Shown here piece by piece: positions 1-11,800 of a DNA stretch of 64,000 nucleotides; position 1 is the stretch's first letter; every line of letters begins with the position of its first letter. The notes under the pieces were generated by a model that did not search any database, was not told the DNA's origin, and was given only the letters and a program-made list of their open reading frames with translations. The stretch is from Brachypodius melanocephalos (lineage: Eukaryota; Chordata; Aves; Passeriformes; Pycnonotidae), in assembly GCA_013398615.1 (NCBI GenBank), contig VZSR01000680.1:17161-81160 (forward strand), given 5' to 3'. Both the position numbers and the translations under genes were made by a program.

Positions 1-284
1 TTTCACCCAGGCAATTACAAAATTTGGTATAGCCCTTATACCAAATACCATTTCCATGAATTCCTGCAGAAGGAACCATAATCCCCACAACAAAACCCTT
101 GGTTTAGCTTTTGCAACTAAAACCAAACTGTTGTGTTCACCAAAGACTTTAGAATTCACCATACAATTGCATTTTATACTTTTAACCAGGTATCAAGTCT
201 CAAACCCACTTTTATACCTCCACACATGTATCTAATAGAGGATAGCAAACATCCATCCTGGATGGGCAACTAGGTTTCGAGGGA

Positions 285-1480
285 ATTTAAGAATAAAAAG
301 AGGATGTATCATATTTGGAAGGAGGGTCAGATCTCTCAGGAATTATTTATGGGTGTTGCAAGGGCATATAGAAAGAAAATTAGGCAGGCCAAAGCTATGT
401 TTGAACTTAAAATAGTGACTTCTGTAAAGGATAACAAAAATGTTTTTACAAATATATTAATGGTAAAAGGAAGGGTAAGACCAACCTTTGTTCTGTATTG
501 GATGTAAAGGGAACTCAGTGACTGCAGATGAGGAGAAGGTAGAAGTGCTTAACATCTTCTTTGCCTCACTCTTTGGTGGGAAGACAGCTTGTCCTCAGGA
601 CAACTGTCCTCTTGGGTTGGTAGATGGTGTCAGTGAGCAGAATGGTCTCCTCATTATCCAGGAGGAGGCAGTCAGAGAACTGCTGAGATGTTCATAAACC
701 AATGGGCCCAGATTAGATCCATCCCAGGGTGATGAGGGAGCTGGCAGATGAGCTTGCAAAGCCAGTCTCCATCATCTACAGTCAGTCCTGGCTCACTGGT
801 GGGGTTCCAGATGACTGGAAGCTGGCCAATGTGACTCCCATTTACAAAAAGGGTGGGAAGGAGAATCCTGGTAACTATAGGCCAGTTAGGCTGATCTTAG
901 TACCTGGTAAGGTAATGGGACAGCTTGTACTGAGTGTCATCACACAGAATTTTCAGCACCGCCAGGGTATCAGATCCAGCCAGCATGAATTTAGCGGGGG
1001 TAGGTCATGTTTGACCAACCTGGTCTCCTTTTATCACTAAGTGACACGTCCTGGTGGATGCAGGGAAGGCTGTGGATGTTGTCTATTTGGACTTCAGCAA
1101 GGCCTTTGACACTGTCTCCCACAGCACGCTCCTGGAAAAGCTGGCAGCCCACGGCTTGGACAGGAGCACTCTGTGCTGGGTTAGGAACTGGCTGCATGGC
1201 CGGGCCCAGAGAGTGCTGGGGAACGGTGCTGCATCCAACTGGGGACAGTCACCAGTGGTGTTCCTCAGGGGTCTGTGCTGGGGCCAGCTCTGTTCAATAA
1301 TTTTATTAATGACATGGATGAGGGTATTGAGTCTTGCATTAGTAAATTTGCAGATGACACTAAGCTGGGAGTGTGTGTGGATCTGTTGGAAGGTAGGAGG
1401 GCTCTGCTTCCCTTTCCCTGGCCTTGGAGAGGTTGTGGCAGTGATCATTTGGTGGCTTTCTTCAAAGTGAGCGGTACAAT
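285..1480 (+). mobile_element. CR1 LINE ORF2 fragment (reverse transcriptase), degenerate
   Basis: This is a remnant of the CR1 non-LTR retrotransposon that dominates bird genomes. Reading through stops and frameshifts, the end of the pre-RT region is at about 304-700 (lysine-rich segment, then 'EEKVEVLNIFFASLF'). The RT core follows at 1054-1400, with 'VVYLDFSKAFDTVSHSTLLE' (RT motif A, intact Asp), 'WLHGRAQRV' and, in another frame, '[10 protein letters not shown]' (motif C, ADD). The frame changes at least three times and several stops interrupt it, so it is dead. It runs directly into unassigned sequence and lacks the CR1 3' tail here. The family assignment rests on these motifs; the subfamily was not determined. 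Confidence 0.9.
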
Positions 1481-2100
1481 TGATTTTGGTCTGAGATCAG
1501 AGAGAACAACCAGCGGGAAGATGGCTCCATGTCAGCCCCTGACCTCAGAGCAGCTGAGCCAGCAAGAGAAAGGACACCAAATCCACCTGCTTCACCTGCT
1601 GTGAAGAGGAGACCAACATCAGAGACTCACTAGGTTCCCATCTGCTTTTGTTCAAGCTGCTGCATGAACTCTTTGGTTTTTTAGGTTTTTTTTTTCCCTT
1701 GAGACACAAAAAAACCTCCCTAAAAACATTTTCCTACCACGTTGCCAGCTATTGTGGGGTTTTCTTCTTTCTGTGGAATTTTGGGTGTTTTGTTCCATTG
1801 GTGAGGGGGGTTGATTAAGGTCTGACAGTTCAATATCTAGCATTTATTTTCTCACCCCTTTTTTCTTTGCCATGTGAGTACTCTGTTTGTCAATAAAGGG
1901 GTTTGAGCCCACCAGGCCTAGGGGGACTGAAGCTGAATCAATATGCATATTGCAGATAGTTTGGGCATTGGAAATGGGAACGTCCTCAGAGGCAGATGGG
2001 GGTGGAGGTAACAGACCTACTCCTGCTTCAGGAATGAAGGGGACCAGGGGTAGAATCCCCAGCTGAATCCCTGGTTACAATAGCGCCAGGGAAGAGGAAA
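1481..2100. other. Unassigned sequence between CR1 and ERV pol
   Basis: No gene was recognised. A short T/A-rich stretch lies at 1675-1715 and an AATAAA-like signal near 1890. It could be the leader or gag remnant of the retroviral element that follows, but no LTR boundary or primer-binding site could be shown. Confidence 0.3.
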
Positions 2101-2104
2101 ATTG

Positions 2105-2345
2105 ACTTTTAAATAGACACTGGACCTACTTACTTGATATTAAATACAAACCAGGAAAAATTAAGCTGAGAAACTGTAAATGTTGTTGGTGCAACAGGAA
2201 AAGTGGAAAAATGAACATTCTTTAACTCCATTACCTTTAAATTCAGAAAACAGTGGATAACACACCAATTTTTATATGTGCCTGAGTGTCTGGTTCCTCT
2301 TTTAGGAAGAGACCTGTTAAGCAAATTGGAGGTTCAGACTACATT
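2105..2345 (+). pseudogene. ERV protease remnant
   Basis: In one frame the aspartic-protease active site reads 'IDTGPTY' (Asp codon 2116-2118). It is followed by 'VVGATGK' and then '[16 protein letters not shown]', the C-terminal pattern of retroviral proteases. Three in-frame stops interrupt it. The conserved Asp-Thr-Gly is retained. Confidence 0.7.
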
Positions 2346-2559
2346 TGAAGAAAGAAATACAATTATTGGTACCTGAGACTCAAGCCATCAAGGGAAGGAC
2401 TTTTATGTTGCAGGGAACACCAGAACCGGACAGCTCTGGAGGAACACTCAGAAGCAGTAGCAAATGCAGTAACATCCCTGGTTTGAGCTGGTGGAATTGG
2501 GTATTCCCAAAAAGCTCAGCCTGTAAAAGCTACCCAAAAAACTGGATCAGGACTGGTAA

Positions 2560-3180
2560 GTCAGAAATCACATCCTTTAAAATTAGAAGCTAGAAGAGAA
2601 ATCGAGAGCCTAATAGAAAATTTCAGGGAATTTGGATTATTAATAGAATCTTAATCAGAATATAATACTCCTATTTCACCTGTTAAAAAGCCTGGGAAAG
2701 ATAGGCACAAGTTGGTACAATCAATCAAATAGTCCAGGACATCCACACTGTTGTAGCCAATCCTTATATGCTGTTAACAGCCCTTGTGGAATATCACGAG
2801 TGGTTTAAAGTGATGAATTTGAAGGATGCCTTCTTTTGCATACCTCTTGATAAGCAAAGTCAGGGCATTTTTGCCTTTGAATGGGAAAACCCCCAAACTG
2901 GTCAGAAGACTCAGCTTACCTGGACTGTGTTACTGCACAGATTTGAAAACAGTCCAATGATTTTTTGGAACCAACTGGCAAAAGAATTAGAGGTCTGGAA
3001 AAAAGAGAACCCAGAATGGTTGCTCCTGCAGCATGTTGATGACATCTGTGAAACGAAGGAAAGGTGTATGGAACTGACTGTCAGTGCTCTAAATTTCCCC
3101 GGGCCAAGGAGGTTACAAAGTATCTCAGGAAAAAGCCTAAATCATGAGGCAGCAAGTTACCTACCTAAAATTTGAAACAG
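2560..3180 (+). pseudogene. ERV reverse transcriptase remnant
   Basis: The palm contains 'MNLKDAFFC' (first catalytic Asp, codon 2825-2827) and 'FAFEWENP'. The usual Tyr-x-Asp-Asp motif C is present as 'LLQHVDD' (3032-3043), with His in place of Tyr. One open stretch of 135 codons covers 2768-3175, with stops on both sides. The 'LKDAF' and 'LLQ-x-VDD' wording is typical of gamma-type RT. Confidence 0.8.
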
Positions 3181-3899
3181 TATCAGGACAGTGGAGCTTG
3201 GGAATGGACGGAAAAGAAGCCATCTGCCACGTACTTCAACCTGCGACTGCCCAAGATTTAACAGCATTCTTAGGAATGGCTGGATGATGCAGATCGTGTG
3301 TCTCAAATTACAGACTTTTGGTCAAACCATGAGCTTTCAAAGGAGGCCTGAGAAGGACCTTTGATTTGGACTCCTGAAGGTGAACAGGCATTCTGTAACC
3401 TAAAGCTGGCCCTGATGTCTGCACCTGCCCTAGGACTTCCAGATTTAACATAACCCTTAACAGAAACCCTTTGAATATTTTGTGCATAAATGGCAGCACC
3501 TCAGCCTTGGAGTTCTGGCTCAGAAGATAGGAGACTTCAAGAGGCCTGTGGGGTACATTTTGAAACAACTAGAAAAAGTCAGCGATGGGTGGGCCCTGTT
3601 GCCTGTTAGCCACATCTGAGGCTGCTCTCATCCGAGAGGCCGGGAAACTGACTTTGGGACAAAAGATGGTATCGTACACTTTGCACACTGTATGAGGACA
3701 AAAGAAGGGGCATTGGCTTTCCCTGAGTCATATGCTGAAGTATCAAACTGTTCTAATGGAGGAGAAGATGTGGAAATTAAAGTAGCCACAGTGGCAAGCC
3801 CAGTCCGATTCCTGAACACCCCAATGCGAGGAGAAGAGCCATTGACCCGTGACTGCTTACAGACAATTGAAAAGGTTTGTGCTGGTTGACCAGACCTAC

Positions 3900-4390
3900 A
3901 AGATGCACCCACTGAAGATCCAGCAACAGAGCTCTTTACAGATGGAAGCAGCCTTGTGCAAGGAGAGGAGAAGCCAGCTGTGCAGTAATCTCATCAGCCA
4001 AAATAATAGAAGCTGCACTGCTGCCCACGGACACATCAGCACAAAGGGCAGAACCCACAGCACTATGAAGAGCCTTGAAAGTGGCAGCAGGGAAAAGAGT
4101 AAACATATGGACTGATTTGAAATAGGCTGTTAGAACTGTCTATGCCCAGGGCTTATATGGAAGGAAAGGGGCCTACTAACAGCACAAGCCTCTCTGACTA
4201 AATATAAACAAGAAATATTGTTCCTCCTTGATGCTATCCAACTGCCCAAAGAAGTGGCCATACCACAATGCAGGGCACACCAGTGTGGGGATTCCCAAAT
4301 TTGTGTAGGAAATAGACTTGCAGATAAAGCTGCATGAGAGGTTGCACAACAAGGCATCCTAGCATTAATACCTGAGAAAGCTATTTCATT
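3900..4390 (+). pseudogene. ERV RNase H remnant
   Basis: The domain opens with 'LFTDGSSLVQGE' (Asp codon 3941-3943), the first catalytic Asp context of retroviral RNase H. A later 'WTDLK' fits the third acidic motif. Frameshifts near 3960 and stops after 4110 break the frame. Confidence 0.65.
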
Positions 4391-4489
4391 CCAGAAGCCA
4401 GCTCTGGGTATAGTCGAGCAGATTTTAATTAGCTACTTATCCAAAAGCCCAGATTAAAGAGGGTGGGTAGGTGGTAAGTCCCAATAACC

Positions 4490-5450
4490 AGGTCACATTT
4501 CCATCACAACTGATGTTAAAAATTGTAAATGAGAAACACCAACAAACCCACAAAGGAGCCAATGCTATGGTGACCAGTCTACAGACTCAGATATTCAGTG
4601 CATGTATGACAAAAAATATCAGCTCTATTACAGAAAAATGCCTAATATGTCAAAATAATAGTTTGATTTAAAAAAGACCTCCTCCAGGGATCACTAAAAG
4701 AGGAAACACTCCAGGCAAATTGATTTTTCTGAGCTACCAGACCAACAAGGAGACAGGTATCTCCTAGTGTTGGTAGATAGCATCTGGCCACCCAATAAAA
4801 GTTTCTCCTGCTGCACCAACAGGGCCAGGGAAGTCACCAAGATACTCCACAAAGAGGTCATACCCAGGTTTGGAGTGTCTACAGGGATGTCATCACATGA
4901 GGAACTTCATTTTATATCTGAAGTGTTACAGCAGCTTAGCAGGCAGCTGGGTATAAACTGAGATTTACACACTCCATGGAGATTGCAATCTAGGGAAGGG
5001 TTGAGCAAATGAATCAAACCCTAAAAATTAGCAAAATGTGTCAGGAAACTTTCTTGAAATGGTCACAGATGTTATCACTAGCCTTGTAAAAAATTAGAGT
5101 ACAGCTCCAAACTAACCTGAAGGTGAGCCCATATGAGTTGATATTTGGGAGATTGTATTCTGTTGCAACCTTCCCTGGGTCCAAGAAACAGACTGGAAAT
5201 AAGGAAATGGAACAATATTTAATTTCATTAGGGAAATCCTTGAATGGAATAAAAGTTTATCATTCTCTCAGAACCTCTTAACCTAGACACCCCAGTTCAT
5301 TAATTTCAGCCTGGGGATCATCAAGACCTGGAAATCAGAGCCACTTCATGAGCATGGAAAGGACCTTATGTAGTTCTGTTGACTACAAGAACAGCTGTGA
5401 AAATGAAAGGAGTTAACTCCTGGATACATTGCATCTGTATTAAGAGGCCA
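4490..5450 (+). pseudogene. ERV integrase remnant
   Basis: The zinc-binding HHCC module is visible: His codons at 4537 and 4549, and Cys codons at 4639 and 4648 ('CLIC'). The core keeps the first Asp ('LVLVDSIWP') and a Glu-containing 'EQMN' segment near 5005. The middle catalytic Asp position reads 'MSSHEELHF', so the DDE triad is broken. The C-terminal GPY/F-type segment '[11 protein letters not shown]' lies at about 5358-5390, again pointing to a gamma-type element. Several stops and frame changes occur. Confidence 0.75.
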
Positions 5451-7460
5451 CAATCAATTGTGGTCTCTGAGAATGTATACAATTGCAGATAGAAATTGAA
5501 TTGAAACTTACTTACAAATCATCTTATGAAAGCTGAGAAGTTTCAAAGGAGGGAATTGGTACCATGAGGGCTAATTCAATTTCTACTGTGCCTGTGAACT
5601 TTTAGCTGAGAAATAAAGCAAGTAAAATCTGCTTTACCAGCAAGGACAGCTGGAAGAGAAGGAGAAGACATCTGGCTCAGGAATGCAGGAGTATCCAAAA
5701 CAAGGACTGAGTTTGGGGTTTGGGGAGGGTTTTATGGCAATGGCCAAAATGTAATATGCACGTAGTGACTGTTTATAAGCAACACACTTGTAAAATCATA
5801 CAAAATTAGTAGTTATCACCTGCATAACCAGGTGCCTGAATAAATGATGTCCTTAACACTAAATTTGGGTTAAGGAGTCTTACTCAACTAGATTTCAGTG
5901 AATTTGGTGACAGTTCAAGCTGAGATTTCCCTTAGCAGAGTCTCACTTGCCTCTCATTCCATAAAGCTATTTCTTCACAGCACAGTAATGCAGAAACAGC
6001 TCACACTGGTGCCTCTGAGCAGGGACAACAGACAAAGGTCTCTTGGGCTTTTATCCTCTCACAGTCCAAGCAACATGCAAGTCTTCCTCTTGACTCTTCT
6101 GCTCCTACTGTGTCTCCCAGTGTCCATCCACCTGGCTGGCACCACATATTTTCCTGCCCTTTGTTGAACAGAGTGTTGGTAGTTCACAGCCTCTTGTCTC
6201 TGGCTCCCACCCAGAGCTCAATCTGCAGCTTGCAAACCAAGCTACCTGCACCAGATTCCTCCACATTCCCGTCATGGTGGCTGGCAATCACAGGAGGGTT
6301 TTGTCCACTTCTCCAGGCTCATTGCAGCAGCTGGCTCAGGTCACCAGGCTGCAACAATTCTTTCACCAGGGTAAGATTCATTCCAATGGGAGTAGGCAGT
6401 AAATATTGACAAAATGTCCAAGCTGGATTGTAACAAATGGTGGGTTGTGACACAAGCAATAATTGAACTCTCATCCTGTAATTTTAGTAAAATTACAAAT
6501 GCAGGATTTGAGTGATTGTATGTCTCCCCAGTGGTGTTGTCTGTAAATACAAAATCACAAAGGGTTTGTATACAAATGCATCCTTTTCCAGCATACACTA
6601 ATACAGCTTCAACAGTTTAATTAGGATGTGTTTCAAAATGACAAATATTTTGTTCAATTTCAAGAGAAGTGTCTTGGGCCATAATGGTATTACTTTCCCA
6701 AATAAATCTCCATTGTTCCTGTACAACACATGCATCAACATCCCACCCTTGTGACACCCCCTGCTCTCTTGATCATCCCCTCCCCAGCCATGCCAAAGCC
6801 CCTTCAGCAGTTTTGTGAAGAGAGGGATCCCATGTCCAATTTTTACTTTATTTAATTCCTTTCTATCAGCATGTAAATCTCAACAATTATTTTCATTAAC
6901 TATTATAGCATGTTTTATATCAACACTTCTGCGGACATATATATTAAATATATGTTATATATCTTTATATATATATGTGAAGTGTATCTAGGTATAAATA
7001 AAAAATACAGGCATGTTTTACACTCATATATATATATATAATTCTCTACATGTGCGTATACAGTCAAGCATGGAGAACAGAGTATGTCAAATACCAATCA
7101 CTTCAGAGAAGTGGATCCAATGGGATCAGTGACTTATGAAGAGAAAAGATGCATGCACAGCTCCCCTCTCACACTCCCCATAACTGGCCAGCAGTGCTAT
7201 TACAGGCTGCAAAGAATTTGAAGAGTAAAGCACGCTTCCAAGACTTTACCTTTATCCCTACTGCCAGACAGTGTAAACAGTTTTAGCTTTTCACTTATGT
7301 TTCTCATCATCATTTTTTCGCTCACATTTCCTGGCCTTTCCCACCTCATGTGTCCCACCCTTTTTCCTCTCGCCTTCCCCCACATTTTTCACCTTGCATT
7401 TCCCACTCCTTTCCCCCCACCCTTTCCACTCTTTTCTCTCTTTCCAGGTTTATTTAAACA
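5451..7460. other. Unassigned, repeat-like DNA downstream of ERV pol
   Basis: No gene was recognised. 5835-5912 has an AATAAA-type signal and ends in a '...GGTGACA' stretch resembling a retroviral U5 end, but no partner LTR was found. On the minus strand 6598-6341 is open for 85 codons with clustered Cys and Asn-x-Thr sites; it could be an envelope remnant, which is unproven. 6935-7040 holds TATATA-rich simple sequence. 7310-7450 is strongly pyrimidine-rich. Confidence 0.35.
6930..7042. repeat. AT-rich simple sequence (TA)n
   Basis: Interrupted runs of alternating T and A occur, including uninterrupted TATATA blocks near 6960-6975 and 7028-7041. This is ordinary microsatellite-like sequence. 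Confidence 0.7.
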
Positions 7461-7464
7461 CTTA

Positions 7465-7785
7465 AAAACTTATAAAAATGGGGATTTTCCCTCAATTTAG
7501 ACTCTTAAAACCAAGGCATAACAAGGATTCACTTACAACTTAAACCTTAAGATGATGAAAATGGGGAGTTTTCCCTCAACTCAAACCCATAATATGGCAT
7601 CATAAAGGTTTTCTCTTTCCTTTTAAATTACAAAATAACAATTCTCCATCAATTCATACTCCCAAATAATGGAAAAGATGAATTTTTCTTCAATTGATAC
7701 CCTTAAAATCATGGTGAAGGGGAATCCTCTCCAATTTAAACACAGACAATAATGGAAAAGGAGGTTTTCCCCTCAAACACTCCAG
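7465..7785. repeat. Degenerate ~40-bp tandem repeat
   Basis: A purine block like 'AATGGGGATTTTCC' followed by 'CTCAA' and 'CCTTAAAA' recurs near 7475, 7556, 7676, 7716 and 7752. The spacing is about 36-40 bp or double that, with heavy divergence. It looks like an old minisatellite, possibly internal to an LTR element. Confidence 0.55.
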
Positions 7786-8150
7786 AAGCTCTTTTTTCTG
7801 GGGTCACTGGGATGCTCTAGGGAGGGACTGGGATGAGACTGAGAGTGCTTGGAGGGGACTGAAGGCACTGGGATAAAACTGGAGAGATGAAATCTAAAAG
7901 AGAAAGCAGAGAGATCTTCCCTGCACCCCACAGGCTGCCCCACCTGCTGAAGTGCACTGTTCTCTCTCCTGCACTGCCCTGGGGCACAGGGCTGGGCCCT
8001 TTCCACACCCTGCAGCAATGCTCCAGGAGCATCCAGGTGTTCCCCTGCTCCTGCAAACGCTGTCACTGGTGTCCTTTGAGAGATTCCCAGAAATCACCCA
8101 CTGCAGAGGCTCCAGAAACACCCCTGGAAGCAGCCCTGGACACAGCCCAC

Positions 8151-8210
8151 CCCTCCTCATCCTCACTGACCACAGCTGGGACTGCTTCATCCCTCCTCAT
8201 CCTCACTGAC
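8151..8210. repeat. Direct repeat, 20 bp, 40-bp period
   Basis: The exact 20-mer at 8151-8170 recurs at 8191-8210. The sequence following each copy is only loosely similar, so two units of about 40 bp are present. Confidence 0.75.
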
Positions 8211-8379
8211 AACACCTGCGGCTGCCCTAGACCTTGATTTAGGCAGGAATTTCACTAAACCCCACTCTGAGTCTCACTCAATAAATTGAGCAAACCTTGA
8301 TGCTTTAATATTACACATGAAGCTGTTTAATATGGAAAAAATATGAAGGAAAATAGGAACGGTGGCCACTGCTATAAAA

Positions 8380-8860
8380 TTCACCTGGATCGGGCCCGGG
8401 GTATGGCATCGGGGAAAACCCGGACTGGCTTTCCCCAGAATACGGAATGGGGGAAAAAAAACCGGACCGGATTTAGCCGGAATACGGAATGAGGGAGCCT
8501 CGGGCTGGACTGCAGCTCTATCCCGGAATGGGTGCACAAGGTGGGGTTTGATCCCTGTCTTTTGTACAGAGATGTACAGCAGATACTGCACACACGGTAC
8601 ACGAACACCGGATCCGCGGGGAAAAGCCGTTCCGGTGCGTACGTGACGGCTCACGCCCTCCGTGAGGAGCAGAGGAAGTTTGGGTGCTGCCGCTCGCCGT
8701 AGGTGGAGGCGCGGCCGGGAGGTGGGTGCGGTGCCCGTGCTCGGGGCGATGGCAGGGCCCGGCGGCGCGGCGCGGGCCCGGTTCGCGGTGGTGGGCGGCG
8801 GCATCGCGGGGGTCACCTGCGCCGAGCAGGTAACGGGGGCCGCGCCCTCCTCCTTCCTCC
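8380..8860 (+). promoter_or_regulatory. PYROXD1: PYROXD1 CpG-island promoter
   Basis: CpG density rises sharply from about 8390 and is highest at 8640-8860, across the PYROXD1 start codon. No TATA box was seen, as is usual for a housekeeping promoter. Within it the 10-mer 'AATACGGAAT' appears at 8439-8448 and 8481-8490, in the two units of a degraded 42-bp duplication. The transcription start was not located. Confidence 0.7.
8749..8829 (+). CDS. PYROXD1: PYROXD1 coding exon 1
   Basis: Residues 1-27, phase 0 end, donor 'CAG|GTAACG'. The ATG begins 'MAGPGG' and the exon carries the N-terminal FAD motif [14 protein letters not shown]. It lies in the CpG island. Confidence 0.95.
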
Positions 8861-11800
8861 CTTTCCCCGCCTTGCCCGCGCTCGGCGCCAGCCGGGAACT
8901 GTCCCCAGCGATCCCCACGCGACGCCTCAGCGCGCCGGGCCCTTGGCGGCCCTGTGCAGCCGCCTGGCCCGGCTGGGAGCTGCTGGAACCGGGCTGCGCT
9001 GCTGGCCGTGCCCGCGCTTACTTACAGGCATAAACCCCTTCAGGGGCAGCTTCTCCGCGGTCACGGAAACAGATCTACACAGCAATTGCGTAAATATTCG
9101 CGTGTGTACTTTGTCCTATGTCCCCCTAATTCCCATTCCTTAAAAATAATTTGTCTCGCTTGAGAAAACACAAACCAAACGCAGCCCCAGGGCAGTGTCG
9201 TTGTAATATAACGATATTTGTCTGTGTAGAAATACGTCTCAAGAGGTTCAAACTTGATAAGATTATTTTGAAGCAGTTTATGAAACGCTTTGCAAGGAGA
9301 GAGTTACAACTTCATAACTGCAGGAAGCTGGCACTCTGTGCCCTGGTCCAGAGGTCAGGGACTTCAGGATCCCTGCAGGAATTATTCCGTAAAGGACTGA
9401 GCTGCAGCCGAGCTGAAGGCTGCTGTGATGTCCTCCTTATTATTAATACTGCTCAGTTTTTATAGCTCTGTATTTTAGAGCTGTATGCCTCATCCAGCTC
9501 TCTATGAGCCCAAGCTCTAGAAATAAATGAATCTGTTTCTTGGTCTCAATGTTTTTGATGGTTTTAAAGTGAAGGTAACTGGAGATAATTTTGTACCTGT
9601 AGAATGAACTTATGTGGGTATTATTTTGATGAGGAATATTTTATCTGTTAGAGCTGCAGAGCAGCATACAGCCTCTGTTTTGGATGCATGTGTTCTCTGG
9701 TGCTTTCAGGGTCCCTGTGGTTGGCATCCCTTGCCCCCAACAGCACCACTTGTCTTGGTCTGCCTGTCACTTTGCTGAGCAATGCACATTTAAAATGGGA
9801 GTTCTTCCTTTGGCTTGGGGCTTTATAAGTCTTGCATTGCTTAATAGCGCCCTCAAGATGATCAGTTTACTAAACAGGGTATAAAATATCGAGGAGAAAT
9901 CAGCATTTCCTCTGTGAAAAACCTGTAAGCAATTAGTTACTGCTGTGCAGTAAAACAATGTGTATCCAACTGAATGTCTCCAGAAGTCACAGTCTGATCC
10001 ATCACATGGCCTTTGGAATATTGTGACAATAGTCCTTTACACTATGGCTGCAGTTCTTGAAGGTGTGATTGAAATAAACATTGTGTCTCCAAATTCTCTT
10101 CAGTCCTTATCCTTCTGTTATCCTGAAGTAGTGTTTATTCAAAAAGATTCTACAAAATCAAAGTAATGTATTAAGACATACTGCTTTTCACCAGTAGTTT
10201 TATTGTGTTAAAGTCTGATGATGACTCTCATCATGCATTCTGTTTCCTTACAAGTTGGCTGCAGAATTCCCATCAGAAGACATTTTTTTAATGACAGCTT
10301 CCCCAGTTATAAAAGCTGTAACTAATTTCAAGCAGGTAAGAGAGACTTAATTTTTCTTACGATAAGACGTGTTCAAAATTTATACGTGCAGATAATTTAG
10401 AACCCAATGGTGAAAAATGCTTATTACTTTGAGCTTGTTTTCATATTAGTGTGATTTCAGTGGTGTTAGAAGGATTGATGAGCTATTTTATAGTGGTGTT
10501 AGTAAGACTGATGAGCTATTTTATAATGATTAGTAGTTGGTGAATATATAATATATAGCCATTCAAGCAAAGGTTAAACCAGGTACTTACATGGTTGAAG
10601 TGTGTTTAGAGTTACTGAAGCTTTATTTCACTGCTTTATTAGTGAGTGACCTCTTATAAGCACTGAAATGGTATCGTAGTCTTGCTCCTGTTTGAATTTG
10701 GGGCAGAAACAGCCTTCTGACAAGCAGCAGAAGAAGGGATAGCCTTCTGGGAAATTGCTTTGAGCTTTATCTGCTCCAGCAGCTGCTGATTCCATGACAT
10801 CTTTCCTGCTGTTCTGAAAAAGAAAATCAAATGCATGCATGAATTCAGATTTGTGGCTAGTAGGATCATTAACCTGAGTCTGAGAGTCCTCTGTGAGATT
10901 GTTGGAGTAGCACCCAACTAAAGAATGCTTCCTGAAAGTGCTGACAGCAGTGCCATGAGTGTCCACTAAAGACATTTGCACAGTGCAGAGATGTAAAGTC
11001 TGTAATTCACATCAGTGGAAATTTACATATCTGAAGAATAAGGGAATAACTAAGCACTATTTGAAGGCAGCAGCGTCTAAGTTTTGGACACGAGCATCTT
11101 AATTCCTCTCTGAATTGCAAGCATGATGTGGCTTCTGGTTCCTAGCTGTGTTCCAAACTGATTATTCAATAAAGTAGCAGGCCTGGAGGTTTCCATGCAG
11201 ACACTCTCTTTTGGAGAAAACACAAAATTGTCATAATTTATTTAAATTTTTTCAAGTTCTGGTTTGCCTCTTTGGGGTTTTAATTTTGTTTGTGTTTGTT
11301 TTCTGTTTGATGCTGTCCATTTCCAACGAGGTCTCTGAAATATCAGATAGTGGCTTTGGATGAGTTATTTTATCAAAGTTACAAAAAAGAGAAAAACAGG
11401 ATTTTAACACTATGTCACATAAATTAAAAAGCAGTGTTAACAACTCTGATAATAGACTTCTTTATGGAATAAAACGTTGTAGCAGTTAGAGCAACTATCA
11501 GGGTTCTCCATTTTTGCTTAATCTCTATCTTTAGAATTACAATGCAGTACTTTGACTCCTTAACCAGGAACAGGCATGAAAAGATTCTGTATTGAAAAAG
11601 GAACGTTTGGCAGTTACATGATAACACATTTTCAGACAACATGGACTTTTTGTTGTGACTTCTTCACTGGAAATGAACACAGCACCTTCTGTCAAAAGCT
11701 TTAGAAAAAGAGATGGATAAATGATCCATATTTTTAAATATCTATTTTTCTCCTACAGGTCTCCAAAACACTTGAGGAATTTGATGTAGAAGAGCAACCA

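Larger units (their letters stand above)
2100..5450 (+). mobile_element. Decayed endogenous gammaretrovirus-like pol
   Basis: This is an old retroviral pol read on the plus strand in the order protease, reverse transcriptase, RNase H, integrase. The order and motif style fit class I (gamma-type) elements. Every domain has in-frame stops or frameshifts, no open segment exceeds about 135 codons, and key residues are lost (see sub-entries), so it cannot encode a working enzyme. No gag was recognised upstream and no env downstream. Neither LTR was identified with confidence, although an LTR-end-like sequence lies at about 5835-5912. Base use is like the surrounding DNA, which suggests long residence. 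Confidence 0.85.

Noticed and set aside
6341..6598. Minus-strand 85-codon frame as an envelope gene
   Set aside because: Cys and glycosylation-like sites are suggestive, but no furin site, fusion peptide or membrane anchor was seen; kept only as a note.
7465..7785. CRISPR-like regular spacing
   Set aside because: Units are diverged and there are no unique spacers; the host is a vertebrate, so this is a minisatellite.
8274..8918. 214-codon minus-strand frame over PYROXD1 exon 1
   Set aside because: Shadow of the CpG island opposite a well-supported exon.
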